From assembly GCA_029641185.1 (NCBI GenBank), contig JAPWGK010000011.1, positions 1,302,001 through 1,366,000 on the forward strand: DNA of 64,000 nucleotides, given 5' to 3'. The notes under the pieces are model-generated. The model ran no database searches and was not told the origin of the DNA. It was given only the letters and a program-made list of their open reading frames with translations. The stretch is from Pseudofabraea citricarpa. Taxonomy: Eukaryota > Ascomycota > Leotiomycetes > Helotiales > Dermateaceae. The position numbers and the translations under genes are program-made. Below are positions 1 through 11,421 of the stretch, piece after piece. Numbering within the stretch: position 1 is the first letter of the stretch; each line of letters starts with the position of its first letter.

Positions 1-656
1 GCCGTATTATGGCCCAGCAGGAGATTGGCACTGAGTTCGAGGTCTGGACTACTTTCGTGCTATCGAAACCTCGAGTCGGTAGCGATTACAAAGTCCAGGA
101 AGAAATGGACAAGATAACTTCAGCTTTCAAGGCACGATTCCAAGCGGTCTGTATCGAGAGAGCCGGCGGTAAGGATTTTAATGTGCTGGGGCCTTTTGTC
201 GCTGCCATGTATCGTGTCACCAAGGAAGAACTCGATATTGCATTGGCAGAGTGCCGAGCTGGTAAGCGCAAGATGGAACCCAAATACATGCCTCTCATTA
301 GTTTCCCGTGGCTTTTTGAGAAAGAACTAGCTCGAATTGCTACAGGCACCGAAGTCTATGGCGATGTTGAGGAGCTCGGTGTACTGACCCTCACTACGAA
401 GAAAGACACGGCAGCTGGCCGAACCCGCAAGATAGCTACTGCCGAGGAAGAAGACTTCATTGAAACAGAGGATGGAAAGAAGATTCACCGCGGTGAGCAA
501 CTCGACCTTTTTAGTGAAAGTGAGGACTCGGAGGGATTCTCTTCTGCTGGAGATGACAGTGCAGATGGGATTGAGCAGGTTGAGGAAGAGGTTATCATGG
601 ATGACATTGGGGGCGAATCATCCCTTGATAAGCTTGCTCGCCTGTTAGAATCATAG
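1..656 (+). CDS. RNA-dependent RNA polymerase (RdRP), C-terminal end, 5' truncated by the window
   Basis: The frame is open from the window edge to the TAG at 654-656; the ATG at 9 is probably internal because coding sequence continues upstream of it. The first ~115 residues match the C-terminal end of eukaryotic cell-encoded RdRPs (QDE-1/Sad-1/Rdp1 family) as I know it: an Arg-rich start, an AGG motif, LGPFVAAMY, and PLISFPWLFEKELARIA. The last ~100 residues are acidic and low-complexity, common in fungal members. Such enzymes make double-stranded RNA for quelling, meiotic silencing or heterochromatin. The catalytic DxDGD-type motif would lie upstream and is not visible. No intron is evident in the visible part. 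Family assignment is fairly secure; which paralogue is unknown. Confidence 0.8.
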   Translation, partial: RIMAQQEIGTEFEVWTTFVLSKPRVGSDYKVQEEMDKITSAFKARFQAVCIERAGGKDFNVLGPFVAAMYRVTKEELDIALAECRAGKRKMEPKYMPLISFPWLFEKELARIATGTEVYGDVEELGVLTLTTKKDTAAGRTRKIATAEEEDFIETEDGKKIHRGEQLDLFSESEDSEGFSSAGDDSADGIEQVEEEVIMDDIGGESSLDKLARLLES

Positions 657-1799
657 TGTGTTCGTTTTACGAAAAGATACCCTCTACCAATCAAAAATAG
701 AAATTTATGACCATCCTACCCAAATTAGCTCAAGAGTATTATAAGTAAGTGTATGGATAAATCTATGTTTAATATAGTGCGGTGACACATGCAAAGGCTT
801 TTGGGACTCTGGGAAGCTCTGAGCTGCGTCATGTCAGATCTCATAACAGCATGTGATGGTGTGGAGGGGGGAGAGGATAAAAGGTTCAGCAATAATATCA
901 GCTTCAGTCACTCGCGCATGAGACCCTGGTAATGCAACCCAACAAGACCCCCATGTGGTTGATCGTCGACTGACTCTTGCCTTACTTACCAAGCACGCCC
1001 AGCCATGCCACAGACATCATTTCACGATTGAGCATCGTGGGGTAACACAGCATGGAGCCGTTACTATGCACCGTATTGACCCCACACCCAGAAGGCCAAG
1101 ACTTTGAACAAAAAGGACAGCCGTCAAGAAGTAGGAGTAATGGCGAGGTCGGGGTGGGGCTGGGATAAGTTGAGTTCGGTGTGTGCCACTACAGCTCGTG
1201 GGCTGGCCTTCGTAATAACTGACTGTACTGAGTTGACCAGACCTGACCAGACCTGACCAGAAATGTGTGGGGGTTTATTAATGTAACTGTGATGGAAATC
1301 CCGAAACTCCGTGGTGGCTTTTGTTTTTGAACCATCTACTGAAATAGGTAGGTACGTAGATATCTCCCTCTTTTTCTCCGGGGGAAAAAAAGGATGGGGT
1401 AGGGGTTAGATCATACCGACTTTTTGAATGGGGTGGACTTACATTCCGGGAGAATTTCCATAGTGTGTAGTATGGCAAAGGAGGGATCCCGTTGTTACCT
1501 GGGTTGTTAGAGATGGAAAGCAATGTTAGCTGAAAGTGGTTGGAATTGCATTTGAGAAATAAGTCTGCATTTTTGAGTTGCCTTTTTCTGTCACCAGTGA
1601 GGTGATCTAGGAATCTAGACATCGGATCATGCATATTTTGAAACAGCAAAAAGGGAGAGAAAGTATGCCACCAAACCGGCCAACCAAAAGAAACTATGCA
1701 CTATGCAGTATCCATCTTTTTGATATCAAAAAACCTCCGGCCCGAGCCTTTGAACCAATAGGAATAATTCGAGGGTGGCAGTATTCTTCTTTGTCGCAT
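657..1799. other. Intergenic region between RdRP and D-lactate dehydrogenase
   Basis: No convincing gene. It holds the 3' flanks of two convergent genes. A 10-bp direct repeat (GACCAGACCT, about 2.7 copies) lies at 1235-1261, and small TAGGTAGGTA-type repeats occur near 1345-1355. A 123-codon open frame on the minus strand (1278-1649) lacks recognisable features. Confidence 0.6.
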
Positions 1800-3649
1800 T
1801 CATGATGGCACATCCATGATCTTGCCGGGATTCATGATCCAATATGGGTCCAATGCTAGCTTGATGGACTTCATTACTCCCACGGTATCAAGTCCCACTT
1901 CCATGAGTAATGCTTCCTTCTTTCCAATGCCGATTCCGTGTTCGCCCTGCCAAATGTTAGCTAGTATCCCTTCCATGTTTTCCAATTTCATTAAGCGACG
2001 GTAGACTTACTGTGCAAGTACCTTCCATATCGAGAGCTCGCTTCACCATGTTCTTCACGCATCGTTCTACTTTCTCCCTCTCTCCTTCCACTCTCCGGTC
2101 ATACATGATACTCTCGTGGAAATTGCCGTCTCCTATGTGACCCAGGACACTAGCAAATAAGCCCAAGTCATCCATCTCTTTCTTGCTGATCTCGATGATA
2201 TCAGCCAACCTAGAGAAAGGCACTGCAACATCTGTGCTCCATACCTCACTCCCATCCTTGCGTAATGCGAGCATACTCCAAAGACTTTCTTTTCTGGCAC
2301 TCCATAAAAGTTTCTGCTCCTTCGCATCTTTAGCGAACTCGAATTCGCCCCCTTTGTGAGCTTTAGCAATAGCTGAAACCATGGCGATATTCTCTTTTAC
2401 GCCAGCTTTGGTACCAGAGAACTTGAAGAAAAGTGTGGGCAGTTCCTTCCATTTTCTCGGGGCTGTAGATCCCGAGAGGTTTACCACTCGCATCTGAACT
2501 TCGTCCATGATCTCCATTGCAGCGACCTGAACACCTGCTCGCATCACTCCAGCAGCGGCTGACGCGGCATCCCGAATACTTGGGAAGGTGACAACTGCTA
2601 CGGAGTATTCTTGAGGTACGACTGCAAGCTTGAGGGTGATCTCGGTGACGAGGCCCAGAGTGCCTTCCGACCCAACAAATAGACTGTTGAGGTTATATCC
2701 AGCAGAAGTCTTTCTTGGTCGGCGCTTAGTCTTGATGATAGTTCCATCTGCAAGAACTACTGTAAGATTAATAACCCAATCTTTCATGGTTCCGTAACGG
2801 ACAGCATTCGTTCCTGAACAATTTGTTCCCACCATCCCGCCGATTTTGGCGCTTGGCCCAGGATCAACCGGGAAAAAAAGTCCACTTTGCCTTTTAGCGA
2901 GCTCATCGTTCAGACCCATCCAAGACACTGAAGGCTGGACAACAATATCCATGTCGTCTTGATTGAACTGGATTATTTGATCCATGTAGGCAAAATCGAC
3001 ACTCACACCTCCATAAGGAGCCGAGAAGTTCCCCTCAAGACTGGATCCGCCCGAGAACGGGATGATTGGAATGCGGTACCTATTGCATATTTTTGCAATC
3101 TTGGAGACGTGTTCAGTGGATTTAGGGTAGGCCACTGCCACCGGAAGACCCTCAATATTTGTGGATGACCATTCTGAATATCCATGGGCCAACAAGTCTT
3201 CTGGGTCTGTAGAAATGGTATCTTCATCTCCTGTTGCTTGGCGAATTTCAGATATGGCCTACACCTTGCTATTAGACTACTAGGGGATAAAGCCAATGAT
3301 TTTCACTTGCCTTTTCCATGTCATTCACTGTTGCAAATTTGGGACCTCCAAATTTGGTGGGATTCGAATAGTCCTTGTTTCCCGCAGTTTGGGCGGCAGC
3401 TGTACCATATGCGACTGCTCCCACCACGGCTGTCAGAAGTAAGACCCGACCTGTGGTCCATCCCGAAGATGCGGTTGTCCCTGAGCTGGGCTGCTCTAAC
3501 TTTGGTAGTTCTCGTGTCGATCGGTTTGAACTATTCCATCTTGAATTCGAGAAGAAATGGGAGTTTATTGACAGCGGGGTATATCTCAGCCCTCTAGAAG
3601 CGAGCCTTGCCCTCGTAAGGCATTGTGCCGAGCTCCTGCAGACAGACAT
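1800..3649 (-). CDS. D-lactate dehydrogenase (cytochrome), mitochondrial, FAD-linked
   Basis: Exons complement(3311..3649, 2011..3258, 1800..1946); all junctions are phase 0; 577 aa. The enzyme oxidises D-lactate to pyruvate and passes electrons to cytochrome c (yeast Dld1 family). The first ~60 residues are Arg/Ser-rich, like a mitochondrial presequence, followed by a hydrophobic segment (about 73-90, VLLLTAVVGAVAYG) that could anchor it in the inner membrane. The FAD-binding loop PFSGGSSLEGNF, the GGMVGTNCSGTNAVRYG region, HIGDGNFH and the C-terminal GTCTGEHGIGIGK are all present; the last spans the 1947-2010 intron and confirms it. The intron at 3259-3310 appears to start with GC (AAG|GCAAGT), because only that choice keeps the frame. 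The length is close to yeast Dld1 (587 aa). Orthology to Dld1 versus a D-2-hydroxyglutarate/D-lactate relative is inferred. Confidence 0.9.
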
Positions 3650-4901
3650 CGGAGATACCGTGAGTGAGATGTACAAGGATCAACCAGATCAGATCGTCTT
3701 CCCATCTACTGTGCGGCTTGGAATCTCAACAATAGGCTCTTTCGAGGCGGGGAGGCATGCCGAAGTAGAAGAGGAGGGAAATTTCGCAAGGCGGAGAGCG
3801 ATATGGAGAAGACTAGCTAATAAGTACGTTGTCGCTGGCCAAAGTGGAGAAGGGCCGTAGCCGGGCCAAGCTGGCGTGTGGTGTGGTCTAGTTGCTCTTG
3901 ATGGTGAGCGGAGAGGGCGAGGAAGAGAGCCGTGACAGGCCAGAGACACCGAGACGACGAGGATAGCGTCGAAATTTAAACTTGCTTCCGGCGAGTGGGA
4001 TACAGATTCCCCTTAGCATCTCATCCCCATCCCCATCCCACCCTTCTGGGGCAGTCTTCGTCACCCTCGCAGGCCTATTGCGCTCGTCTGTTGTGCGCGA
4101 ATGTGAGAGATATTATGATTGCTGCGGTCTTGCTCTTAGCCGGCTCGCTCAATACAGTAATCCTCCCATGACCAGCAAACCCCCCACGCCACTGCGACTG
4201 TCAGCCCTCTCCGTTGCAGTAAATAGATTAGTTTGGCTTACCAGCATCCTACAGTACAGTACTGTATAGTCCGGCATGCATCGTCTCTGCCAATCCCCAG
4301 ATGCTTTGCCAAAGGCTCGCGGATGACAGGCACATCAGTATCTTCTCCGTGCCTTGACTCAGCAGACCTCGCGCGGGCCCGGTCTTGGTCGTTCATCTTA
4401 CCTCATGGATATCTCCAAGTCCCGAGATCTGACATTTTGTTGCGCTCGAGCTGACAGCTGTTGTCCTGCTGGACTTGTTTCGTTTCAGGCAGGCCATCTT
4501 GTGATTGAAAAAGCCGCATACACGCATGCTTGGCAGGATGCAGGCACCTCACGAAGCGGAAGGAAGGTACGACGAGATGCAAGCGAGGCCAAGGAGAGGA
4601 GAAGAAAGAATAATAATGCGGAGAGCGGCCCTTGTGCGACAGAGGCATGCACAGAAGACGCTGCCCGCAGTTTCCGGTGCGGTCAGACCAGAAATGCGGG
4701 GAAGGTCAAGACAGTAAAGTGAGATCAGCGGGAGCGTATCATGCAGTGGACTGGGCTGAGAAGGCTTTCGTATTTCATGGTATTGGTTCACTATGCTATT
4801 TGCATTTCATCTTTTTTTGCGACCCTCGCAAGTAAAACACAATCAAAGTCCCAGATACTCCATCCCTATGACAATCCTCCAGCCCGTAGCGAAGTACACA
4901 A
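3650..4901. other. Intergenic region upstream of D-lactate dehydrogenase and downstream of RPS4
   Basis: No supported gene. It contains short pyrimidine-rich runs (CCCATC repeats near 4025-4045) and a palindromic TACAGTACTGTA motif at 4254-4266, a simple-repeat type that recurs elsewhere in the window. The open frames here (for example 4354-4722 +) have no recognisable domains. Confidence 0.5.
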
Positions 4902-6065
4902 TTAGTTGCTTGCAATGGCATGTGCACGTCTACGGTCTCTCTCCTCTGCAATAGTGAGTTTGACACCCTTACCCTTTGGCAGAGAGATCCATGGCTTCTC
5001 GGACCCGATAACGAAGACGTTATTCTCACGGGTGGCGAACGAGTTGTCTATGGCATCCTTGATGTGAACAATGTTGAAACCTCCGTCGTGGCGCTCTCGG
5101 TGGGTGATGACACCAACACGTCCCATGTTACGACCGCCGGTAGCCATGGCAATGACACCAGTGTCGAACTTGATGAAGTCGGAAATCTTACCAGTGGCAA
5201 GCTCGATCTTGACAGTGTCGTTGACCTTGATGGATGGGTCAGGGTAACGGATACTGGATATCTAGGTCAGCATTTCGGCATAAATTTGTATAGCAACCGT
5301 TGATCCAGCTCCAATCCCTCGAACGTCACATATGTAGTTCCGTCGAGGTTGGATCGACCAAAGCTCGGACCAACGGCTGAATGATGTCTGACAGAACTTA
5401 CGTTCTAGCATCGTGCGTGACCAAGAATGGGATTCCGCCCTTGCCCAACTGCACTCTCTTGACCTTTCCGAGCTTGTACTCTGCCTCCTCGGCCTGGATG
5501 CGGTGGACGGTGAAACGGCCCTTGGTATCGTAGACAAGACGGAAATGCTCGCCGGTCTTCTCAATGCTGATGACATCCATGAAACCAGCTGGGTAGGTAG
5601 CATCGGTCCGGACCTTTCCATCGACCTTGATCAAGCGCTGCATGACAATGGCCTTGGTCTCGCGAGAGTTGAGAGCATACTTTAGGCGATTGCGGATGAA
5701 GACAATCAGCGGCATACAATCGCGAAGCTTGTGAGGACCAGCGGATGGTCGAGGAGCATAGGAACCGGACAATTTGTCCAAGAGCCAATGCGATGGCGCG
5801 CTGAGGCGCTTTTGGTGCTTCTTTCTGTCAAATAATTTCAATCAGCTTTTGTTTCCAATAGGGCTTCCGCAAAACAGGATTAAAAGAACAGTTAGCCTAA
5901 AGCAGTAGCCAAGCAGGCGTGTATAGGCTTGCTCGATAATATTTGCATTTGCATCTCGTCGCAACACCATTCTCTGATTCAACGTGCGTTACCACACAAC
6001 GAGGCACAGAGACAATTGACTGCATGGTATGGAATGAAGGTGAACACTTACGGTCCTCTACCCAT
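4902..6065 (-). CDS. RPS4: 40S ribosomal protein S4 (eS4)
   Basis: Exons complement(6052..6065, 5402..5824, 4902..5253); introns 5825-6051 and 5254-5401; 262 aa, the normal size for the family. Exon 1 encodes only MGRG plus two bases of the next codon. Recognisable S4e stretches are [36 protein letters not shown], the KOW-like region around [15 protein letters not shown] and [20 protein letters not shown]. The protein is part of the small-subunit body. The acceptor of intron 2 was fixed at 5254 because it yields ARTIRYPDPS. A 227-nt first intron right after a minimal first exon is typical of fungal ribosomal-protein genes. Confidence 0.96.
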
Positions 6066-6459
6066 ATTTGCGTCTCAGTTGATGTTGAGATACAAAGTGT
6101 AGTTGGATTGTCGTGGGGTGTCGATGTGAGAGGTTTCGAGGAAAAGTTCAAATTGGGGACAATAATCTGTGGGTGGTGGGATCGCTAAACTAAACTAGCT
6201 CCATCATGTCTTATTGGTCGAACCTCCGACTAACTTATCGGTCACGTGAGAATGCCATAGCATCTCGATACACGTTTCATAGGTAGGTACGCATATTTCA
6301 CACGAGAAAGAGAATTTGTAATTGTCATCATAATTTCATTGTCTCAATCTAGCTGCCCTCACAAGTCGTTGAAAGCGCCAGCAAGATACCGCTGACGCAC
6401 CTCCACTTTGTGCGGCTGAACTGCTTTCCGCATCAATGAAATCAAGTAAGTCAATCAGG
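6066..6459. other. RPS4 upstream region / DCAF11-like 3' flank
   Basis: Compact 394-bp spacer that must contain the RPS4 promoter (reading leftwards) and the 3' end of the WD40 gene. No other gene is visible. It holds a CACGTG E-box and a TAGGTAGGTACG repeat near 6281. Confidence 0.6.
6243..6248. promoter_or_regulatory. CACGTG (E-box) in the RPS4 upstream region
   Basis: A perfect CACGTG palindrome sits about 180 bp upstream of the RPS4 ATG, within GGTCACGTGAG. Such sites bind bHLH factors of the Cbf1 type and occur in fungal ribosomal-protein promoters. Function here is inferred only from position. Confidence 0.35.
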
Positions 6460-8747
6460 TCAGTAGATGAATCTTCGATATAATGGCGCTCCTCGCCGGT
6501 GAGAGATGTGGTCGTCGCTCTCATCATATAAATGTGGATCGCGCTCTAGCTTCTGGTTGACTCTAAGTCCCATTTTGGGCTCTGCTTCGTCTTCTTCTGC
6601 GCCATCATTCCACGAATGGACAGTACATGTTCCGGTGGACATGCCGTAGCCACTCCAGGCAGATGCTATAATTCATCAGTATGCCTTGTTTAAAGTTGCA
6701 GATGATAATACATACCGACAACCACAGGCGCGTTGGGATGCCAGCTCGCGTCTCGAACACACGTCTTCCACTGAGTATAGCTTCCTTGATCTTCGTCGTA
6801 CTCTAACATAAAATCGCTTGCTGGCCTCGTGTTCTTGGTTGCTCCATATACATCGATTTTGCCTGCTAACGTAGCATCCATGTTCCAGACATAGACCTTG
6901 CCATCTTCGCTCCCAGAGTACACATATCTAGAATTAGTACTTCCTGGAGGCGAGAAATGGCAACGAATCAAAGTCCTCAACACACGGTGTCCTCGAAATG
7001 TAACTAAGGAATTATCGTGTCCATGCTTGTACCAGTCATCGTCATTATAGGAACCCCATCGGTAATCAAAGTGCGTTTCTGGTCTTCTGGTCGGCCTCAT
7101 GGTTGAAAAGGCCGAAGGTGACATGACCATACGTAGATCCCAAAGTTTCATGCTTTGGTCTTTGCCATTGCTCAAGATATAGCCTTTCGGCTGTTAGCAG
7201 TATTCGAGGAAGACAGCATCCTTGAGGACTCTGCTAAGAAGAAATAAAACTCACGTCCATCCCCTTTGCTGTCAATATAGGTTAGACCTTCAATGTGGCC
7301 AACAAAAGCGCCAGCCTCGCGGCTATCTCCCATACTTCTCGTATCCCAGACTTTCAGTGTCTTGTCATCCGAGCCGGAGTAGAGAATGTGAGGCGATGAA
7401 GAATCCGCAAAACAAACAGCGTTAACATCATCCTTATGCCCAAATATTCTGGTTGTCGGTGTACGAGACTCAATATCATAAACCACAATTGATCCCCCTG
7501 TAGCACCAGCAACCAGATTTCGTCCGTCACCAGAGAATCTGATAGACCATATACCAAAAGAACGGCCTCGTCTTGCATCTGCATGGTTGGGATTGCCACC
7601 TCTATCAGCAAGATCAAGAATATACGGCTCTCCAAGATCATTTGGGTCTGTAGGAGCAAGGCAAACTGTGCTCCGGATAGATGTGTATGCTAAATATTTG
7701 TTGTCGGGGCTTAAAGAAGCATCGGTCAGAGTCCACTGCCCAAAGGGGTACTCCACGGTCTTATAGTAACGCCACTGGTAGGGATTTGATGTATCGTACA
7801 TACGAACCTTGAAATCTTTGTTGGCAGAAAAGAAGAAATTGCCGTCGTCTGAGAATTGCCCCGAGTATACCGGCTGATTGTAATGAATTATCATGTCAGC
7901 ATTAGAGGATGGTATCATGCCCTGTTTTCATAAGTTAGAGTTGCAATACAAATTTGCAAATTACCGCACCTGCGCCATAAGCCTTCTGTTTACTTTCTGC
8001 CTAGCTTCTCCATACACAGCAAGCTCCCGATCAAGAATTCTTCGAGCCAACTTCTTCCTCCGGCTCATCCCAGTTGCAGATGTGCTATTTGCAGGGACTT
8101 CGTTCGATCCAAACGTCCCTGAATTCATGAGCTCCGTACCCTCGTCGCTAGGTACCTTAGGGAACCTGTCTGGGTCTGGTGTACTTCTTCTCCGCCTCCA
8201 GCTGTGACTTGTATACTGGTAGCCATCATCGTCATCATCGTCATTGGAATCATCAGCAGCGAGCTGGAATATTCTGCTAATATTGGGGTTTTGGAGAAGA
8301 CGCATAACTTGCGCTCGATTGCGAGCGACTGCAGAGCGGAAGATGAGCAAGATGATATGTACAAGTGTGAAGATTTGAAGCTCACTTCGCTCGGCATTTG
8401 CCTCCGTCCCGTCATTCTCGCCCTCCTCAATGCGGACCTCAAACTGTGCGTAGGGGTGTTCATAATCTAGTCAAAAAGCCCAATCAGCTGCGGAATCATT
8501 TAACGGGCCACCGCGTTTGCTACTCACCATCGTCTTCTCCATCAACCTCATCGTCGTCAGCATCCTCATGCTCAGCTTCGTATTGTGCTTCTATGAGACG
8601 CGCAAGGAAAGCCTCTTGCTCGGCATCATCGTCGTTGTCTTCCGAAGGAGGTTCATATTCCATGTCGTCGTCCTCAGATGTTCCAGCCATGTTGGAAATT
8701 TCATCAATATCGCCATTGGATATATTACCGGTTTCTTCCTGCGCCAT
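6460..8747 (-). CDS. WD40-repeat protein of the DCAF11/WDR23 (LEC14B) family
   Basis: Exons complement(8528..8747, 8386..8466, 7970..8328, 7255..7921, 6716..7183, 6460..6665); 666 aa with consistent phases. The N-terminus is strongly acidic (Asp/Glu runs within the first ~75 residues). The C-terminal two thirds carries WD40 repeats with clear GH..WD signatures: SDDKTLKVWDTR, SNGKDQSMKLWDLR, SGSEDGKVYVWNMD. This is the family of CUL4-DDB1 substrate receptors; the stretch IDSKGDGRYILSNGKDQ is diagnostic and spans intron 7184-7254, whose acceptor (..GAAAG) was chosen to restore it. The predicted role is a substrate adaptor of a CRL4-type ubiquitin ligase. The fungal target is unknown. Confidence 0.88.
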
Positions 8748-9241
8748 GGTAGCAAGGGCTCATGGAGATCAAATTTGGAGATGGTTTTGGACCAAATTGC
8801 GCATTTTGGCGGAAGATGATGTTTCGAGACGGCGTCGGCGTCATGGACCTTTTAGTCTTCTAATCTAGGTGGGGCGAATGCGGACTTAAGATAAGATAAA
8901 CAACGGTAAGGTCCGAGCAGCATACCTAGGACACGGGAGTGCTCGTGTACCTGTCCCAAGTGGGAAATAACATTGCATAGGTACTAGGTAGCTAAGTACG
9001 ATGCTTGAAAGGCTGACACGGGCATGAGAGTCTCGCATTTTTTACCCTAGAGCAAAAAGCATTATAAACCATAGTGAATCAAGCAGCGCGTCATAAATAC
9101 ATTTGGATATAACCATCCTTCAAGCGCCACCCCCATATTGCCCGAAACTCTAGACAAGCCCTGTGTCTAGAGGAAGAAAAGTGACAGGTATAGGTAGTCT
9201 AAAAATATCCTGTCACCTCAAATATTCAACATTAGCCAATC
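8748..9241. other. Intergenic region between DCAF11-like gene and telobox gene
   Basis: 494 bp with no gene seen. It holds the DCAF11-like promoter and the 3' flank of the telobox gene. TAGGTACTAGGTAGCTAAGTAC-like repeats lie near 8975-9000. Confidence 0.5.
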
Positions 9242-11134
9242 TCAACCGGTGAAACTCGAGTCCGCGTTGCTAAGCATTGTGCTCTTCCATCCAAATGATG
9301 TATCGTGATCCAAGACAGTGGACGATGGCATGTTGGGCATTGGGTCCGTATCGTAGGCAAGCAGATGTGTAAAAGACATGACCTGGGGCAGTGGGTCTGA
9401 ACTTGACGTGCAGATACTACTAATGTTCGTGTAGCTATGTTTCTTGTTACTGTTGAGGCTCGGTACATTCTCCGACCAGGTCTCATCCAGAAGCAAGCGT
9501 GAGATATCCATGTCCCCAATATTGCCTGTGAACGGTGCATTCATGCTTTCGTTCCAGTCGAGAGATTGGGTATAAGGAAGACTATCTTGGGAAACAAGAT
9601 TTCCTGACTGTTCTGGCATATGGAACATGTTCTCCTTGAAGCTGTTCAGAGGCAATGTTGTGTTTGCGGCCTTTTCTGGCTGTGCTGATATCATCTGCTG
9701 TATTTTGAGGCATTCACGACTGGAAGAAGCTTGTAAGGAAGAGGCTGCAATTTCAAAACCATCTCTTTCCTTGTCTCTCTCTAGCTCCTCGGGTATCTTT
9801 TTGGTCTCCCTGGTAGATTCCTCAGATTGACGGAACTTCTCAGGGAATTTGTTACGAAATCGGTCACGAAGATCTGTTGGCGTCCTACTTTGTAATGCAA
9901 ACCGAGGGTCTCTCTGAATTTTTGTCCATTGGGTTCCATAGAATTTGTAACCATCTAATATATGGCGGTCATCCTCATCCGAGAATGGTCGTCGCTCTCT
10001 TCGCTGAGACTTTCTGAAAGGGCCGTCGATTCCAAGATGAGCTAGGTCCTCCAGGTTTTTCCGATGACTGCGGCGGCGGCTCGCTGTTTTAGCAGACGAA
10101 GAAAAGGAATTGTCATCTGGATTAGGGGATGCAGAATCTGGTGATTCGTCTACTTCTAAAAGAATGTTCTCTGACATGAGACTCGAAGTCCATCTGGCCG
10201 GAGTCTTTGGATTTGTTTTCACACCTTTGCGTGTAGATTTCCTAGGTTTGGGGGTCTTTCCACGTAGTTCGACTGGACAACAAGTCCGAAATCTGTCCTT
10301 TAAATCAACTGCCGTCCGATCATTGAAAAAAAATTCGTTGTCGCCTAGTATGTCAACCCAGCATCCCATGCCATGCTTGTGTACCCCTTTCAGCAAGTTA
10401 CCAGTTTCCTCCTCGGTCCATTTTTTGTAAGGCTTGGCACCCTTCCTCCTGCTCCTCTTCTCTGCAGTCTCTTTCTTCTCAATTGTGCTAGGTGGGGTAA
10501 CTTCTGCCTCGGGGCTTAAGTCTGCTTTTGCCTCTGTGACATTTGATGAAATCATGTTCAGACTATTTCTTCCATGGCTGTCATGGAACGAACTAGACGC
10601 TATCGGAGGAAACAGAGTAGCTTGAGGCGGCGGTTGAAACAGGCCATTTATGATTGGAGGCACAGTTTGCTGTGCAGACTTCTGTTTCTTTGGTGGAGGT
10701 TGCGGCAACTGAACGAAATCTTCTTTCCCACTTCCCTCCAGGTGGCGCTTCTTGGCCGCTCCTGAGCTCGTGTTATTCCCAGTATCATCGCCCAAGATTT
10801 TCCTTAGAGACTGAGGTGATGTACTTCCTAGGGCTCGATCCGTTCTACTTGGCTCCTTTCGTTTCTTCTTAGCCTGAGGGCCTTCGTGTCGAATCTCTAC
10901 ATCATCAAGTGGGGCAATCAAGGACGAATGTTGAGGTACCAGCTGGGAACTCGAGGTTTTGTTCGTTCGGTGACTTGCATCTGGCTCTAGAAGTAGAGGT
11001 CTGCCAGACGCCTTCAGGATATTGGGATCCTGGAGAGGAGGGAGTTCCAGTGAAGGAGGGGGCAAGTAGGATTCGGGAGGGTCGTCGTTGAGCAAGGCGA
11101 TCAACCTTGGCTCGATCGTAGCGTATGCCGCCAT
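9242..11134 (-). CDS. Double-telobox Myb DNA-binding protein (Teb1/Tay1-like)
   Basis: A single exon of 630 aa. Two Myb/SANT-type domains are visible at residues ~236-286 (KKWTEEETGNLLKGVHKHGMGCW...VDLKDRFRT) and ~381-430 (RPFSDEDDRHILDGYKFYGTQW...TDLRDRFRN). Each ends in a telobox-like motif, the third-helix signature of proteins that bind TTAGGG-like repeats. Two teloboxes in one chain is the arrangement of S. pombe Teb1 (Mug152) and Yarrowia Tay1, which bind telomeric repeats or promoters with such sites. The rest is low-complexity and basic/Pro-rich, with likely nuclear localisation clusters near 88-94 and 226-236. It is divergently placed from the gene at 11,422 with 287 bp between the start codons. 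Confidence 0.85.
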   Translation of the reverse strand: MAAYATIEPRLIALLNDDPPESYLPPPSLELPPLQDPNILKASGRPLLLEPDASHRTNKTSSSQLVPQHSSLIAPLDDVEIRHEGPQAKKKRKEPSRTDRALGSTSPQSLRKILGDDTGNNTSSGAAKKRHLEGSGKEDFVQLPQPPPKKQKSAQQTVPPIINGLFQPPPQATLFPPIASSSFHDSHGRNSLNMISSNVTEAKADLSPEAEVTPPSTIEKKETAEKRSRRKGAKPYKKWTEEETGNLLKGVHKHGMGCWVDILGDNEFFFNDRTAVDLKDRFRTCCPVELRGKTPKPRKSTRKGVKTNPKTPARWTSSLMSENILLEVDESPDSASPNPDDNSFSSSAKTASRRRSHRKNLEDLAHLGIDGPFRKSQRRERRPFSDEDDRHILDGYKFYGTQWTKIQRDPRFALQSRTPTDLRDRFRNKFPEKFRQSEESTRETKKIPEELERDKERDGFEIAASSLQASSSRECLKIQQMISAQPEKAANTTLPLNSFKENMFHMPEQSGNLVSQDSLPYTQSLDWNESMNAPFTGNIGDMDISRLLLDETWSENVPSLNSNKKHSYTNISSICTSSSDPLPQVMSFTHLLAYDTDPMPNMPSSTVLDHDTSFGWKSTMLSNADSSFTG

Positions 11135-11421
11135 TGGAAAATCATTTCGAAGGACTAGACTTTTGAGTAAGCTGGATACTCAATCTTGTAGTCTTCTGTG
11201 CGTGTTTGTGTTGTCTGAGGAAGATGTGGTCGTCCTTGAGAATTTGTGCCGAAGCTCGCCAAGAAAGGGCTGAAGTTTGGTCTCGTGCGTTTCGACCATC
11301 GACCACTACTGTAACTACCAGGTACTCACTGTCTCTCGCTGTTTATCGCCTCATCATCGACCCCAATACTAAATCTTCATTGCCTGGATATTCCTGCCAC
11401 GGATCTTGAGAGGGGCTTGCT

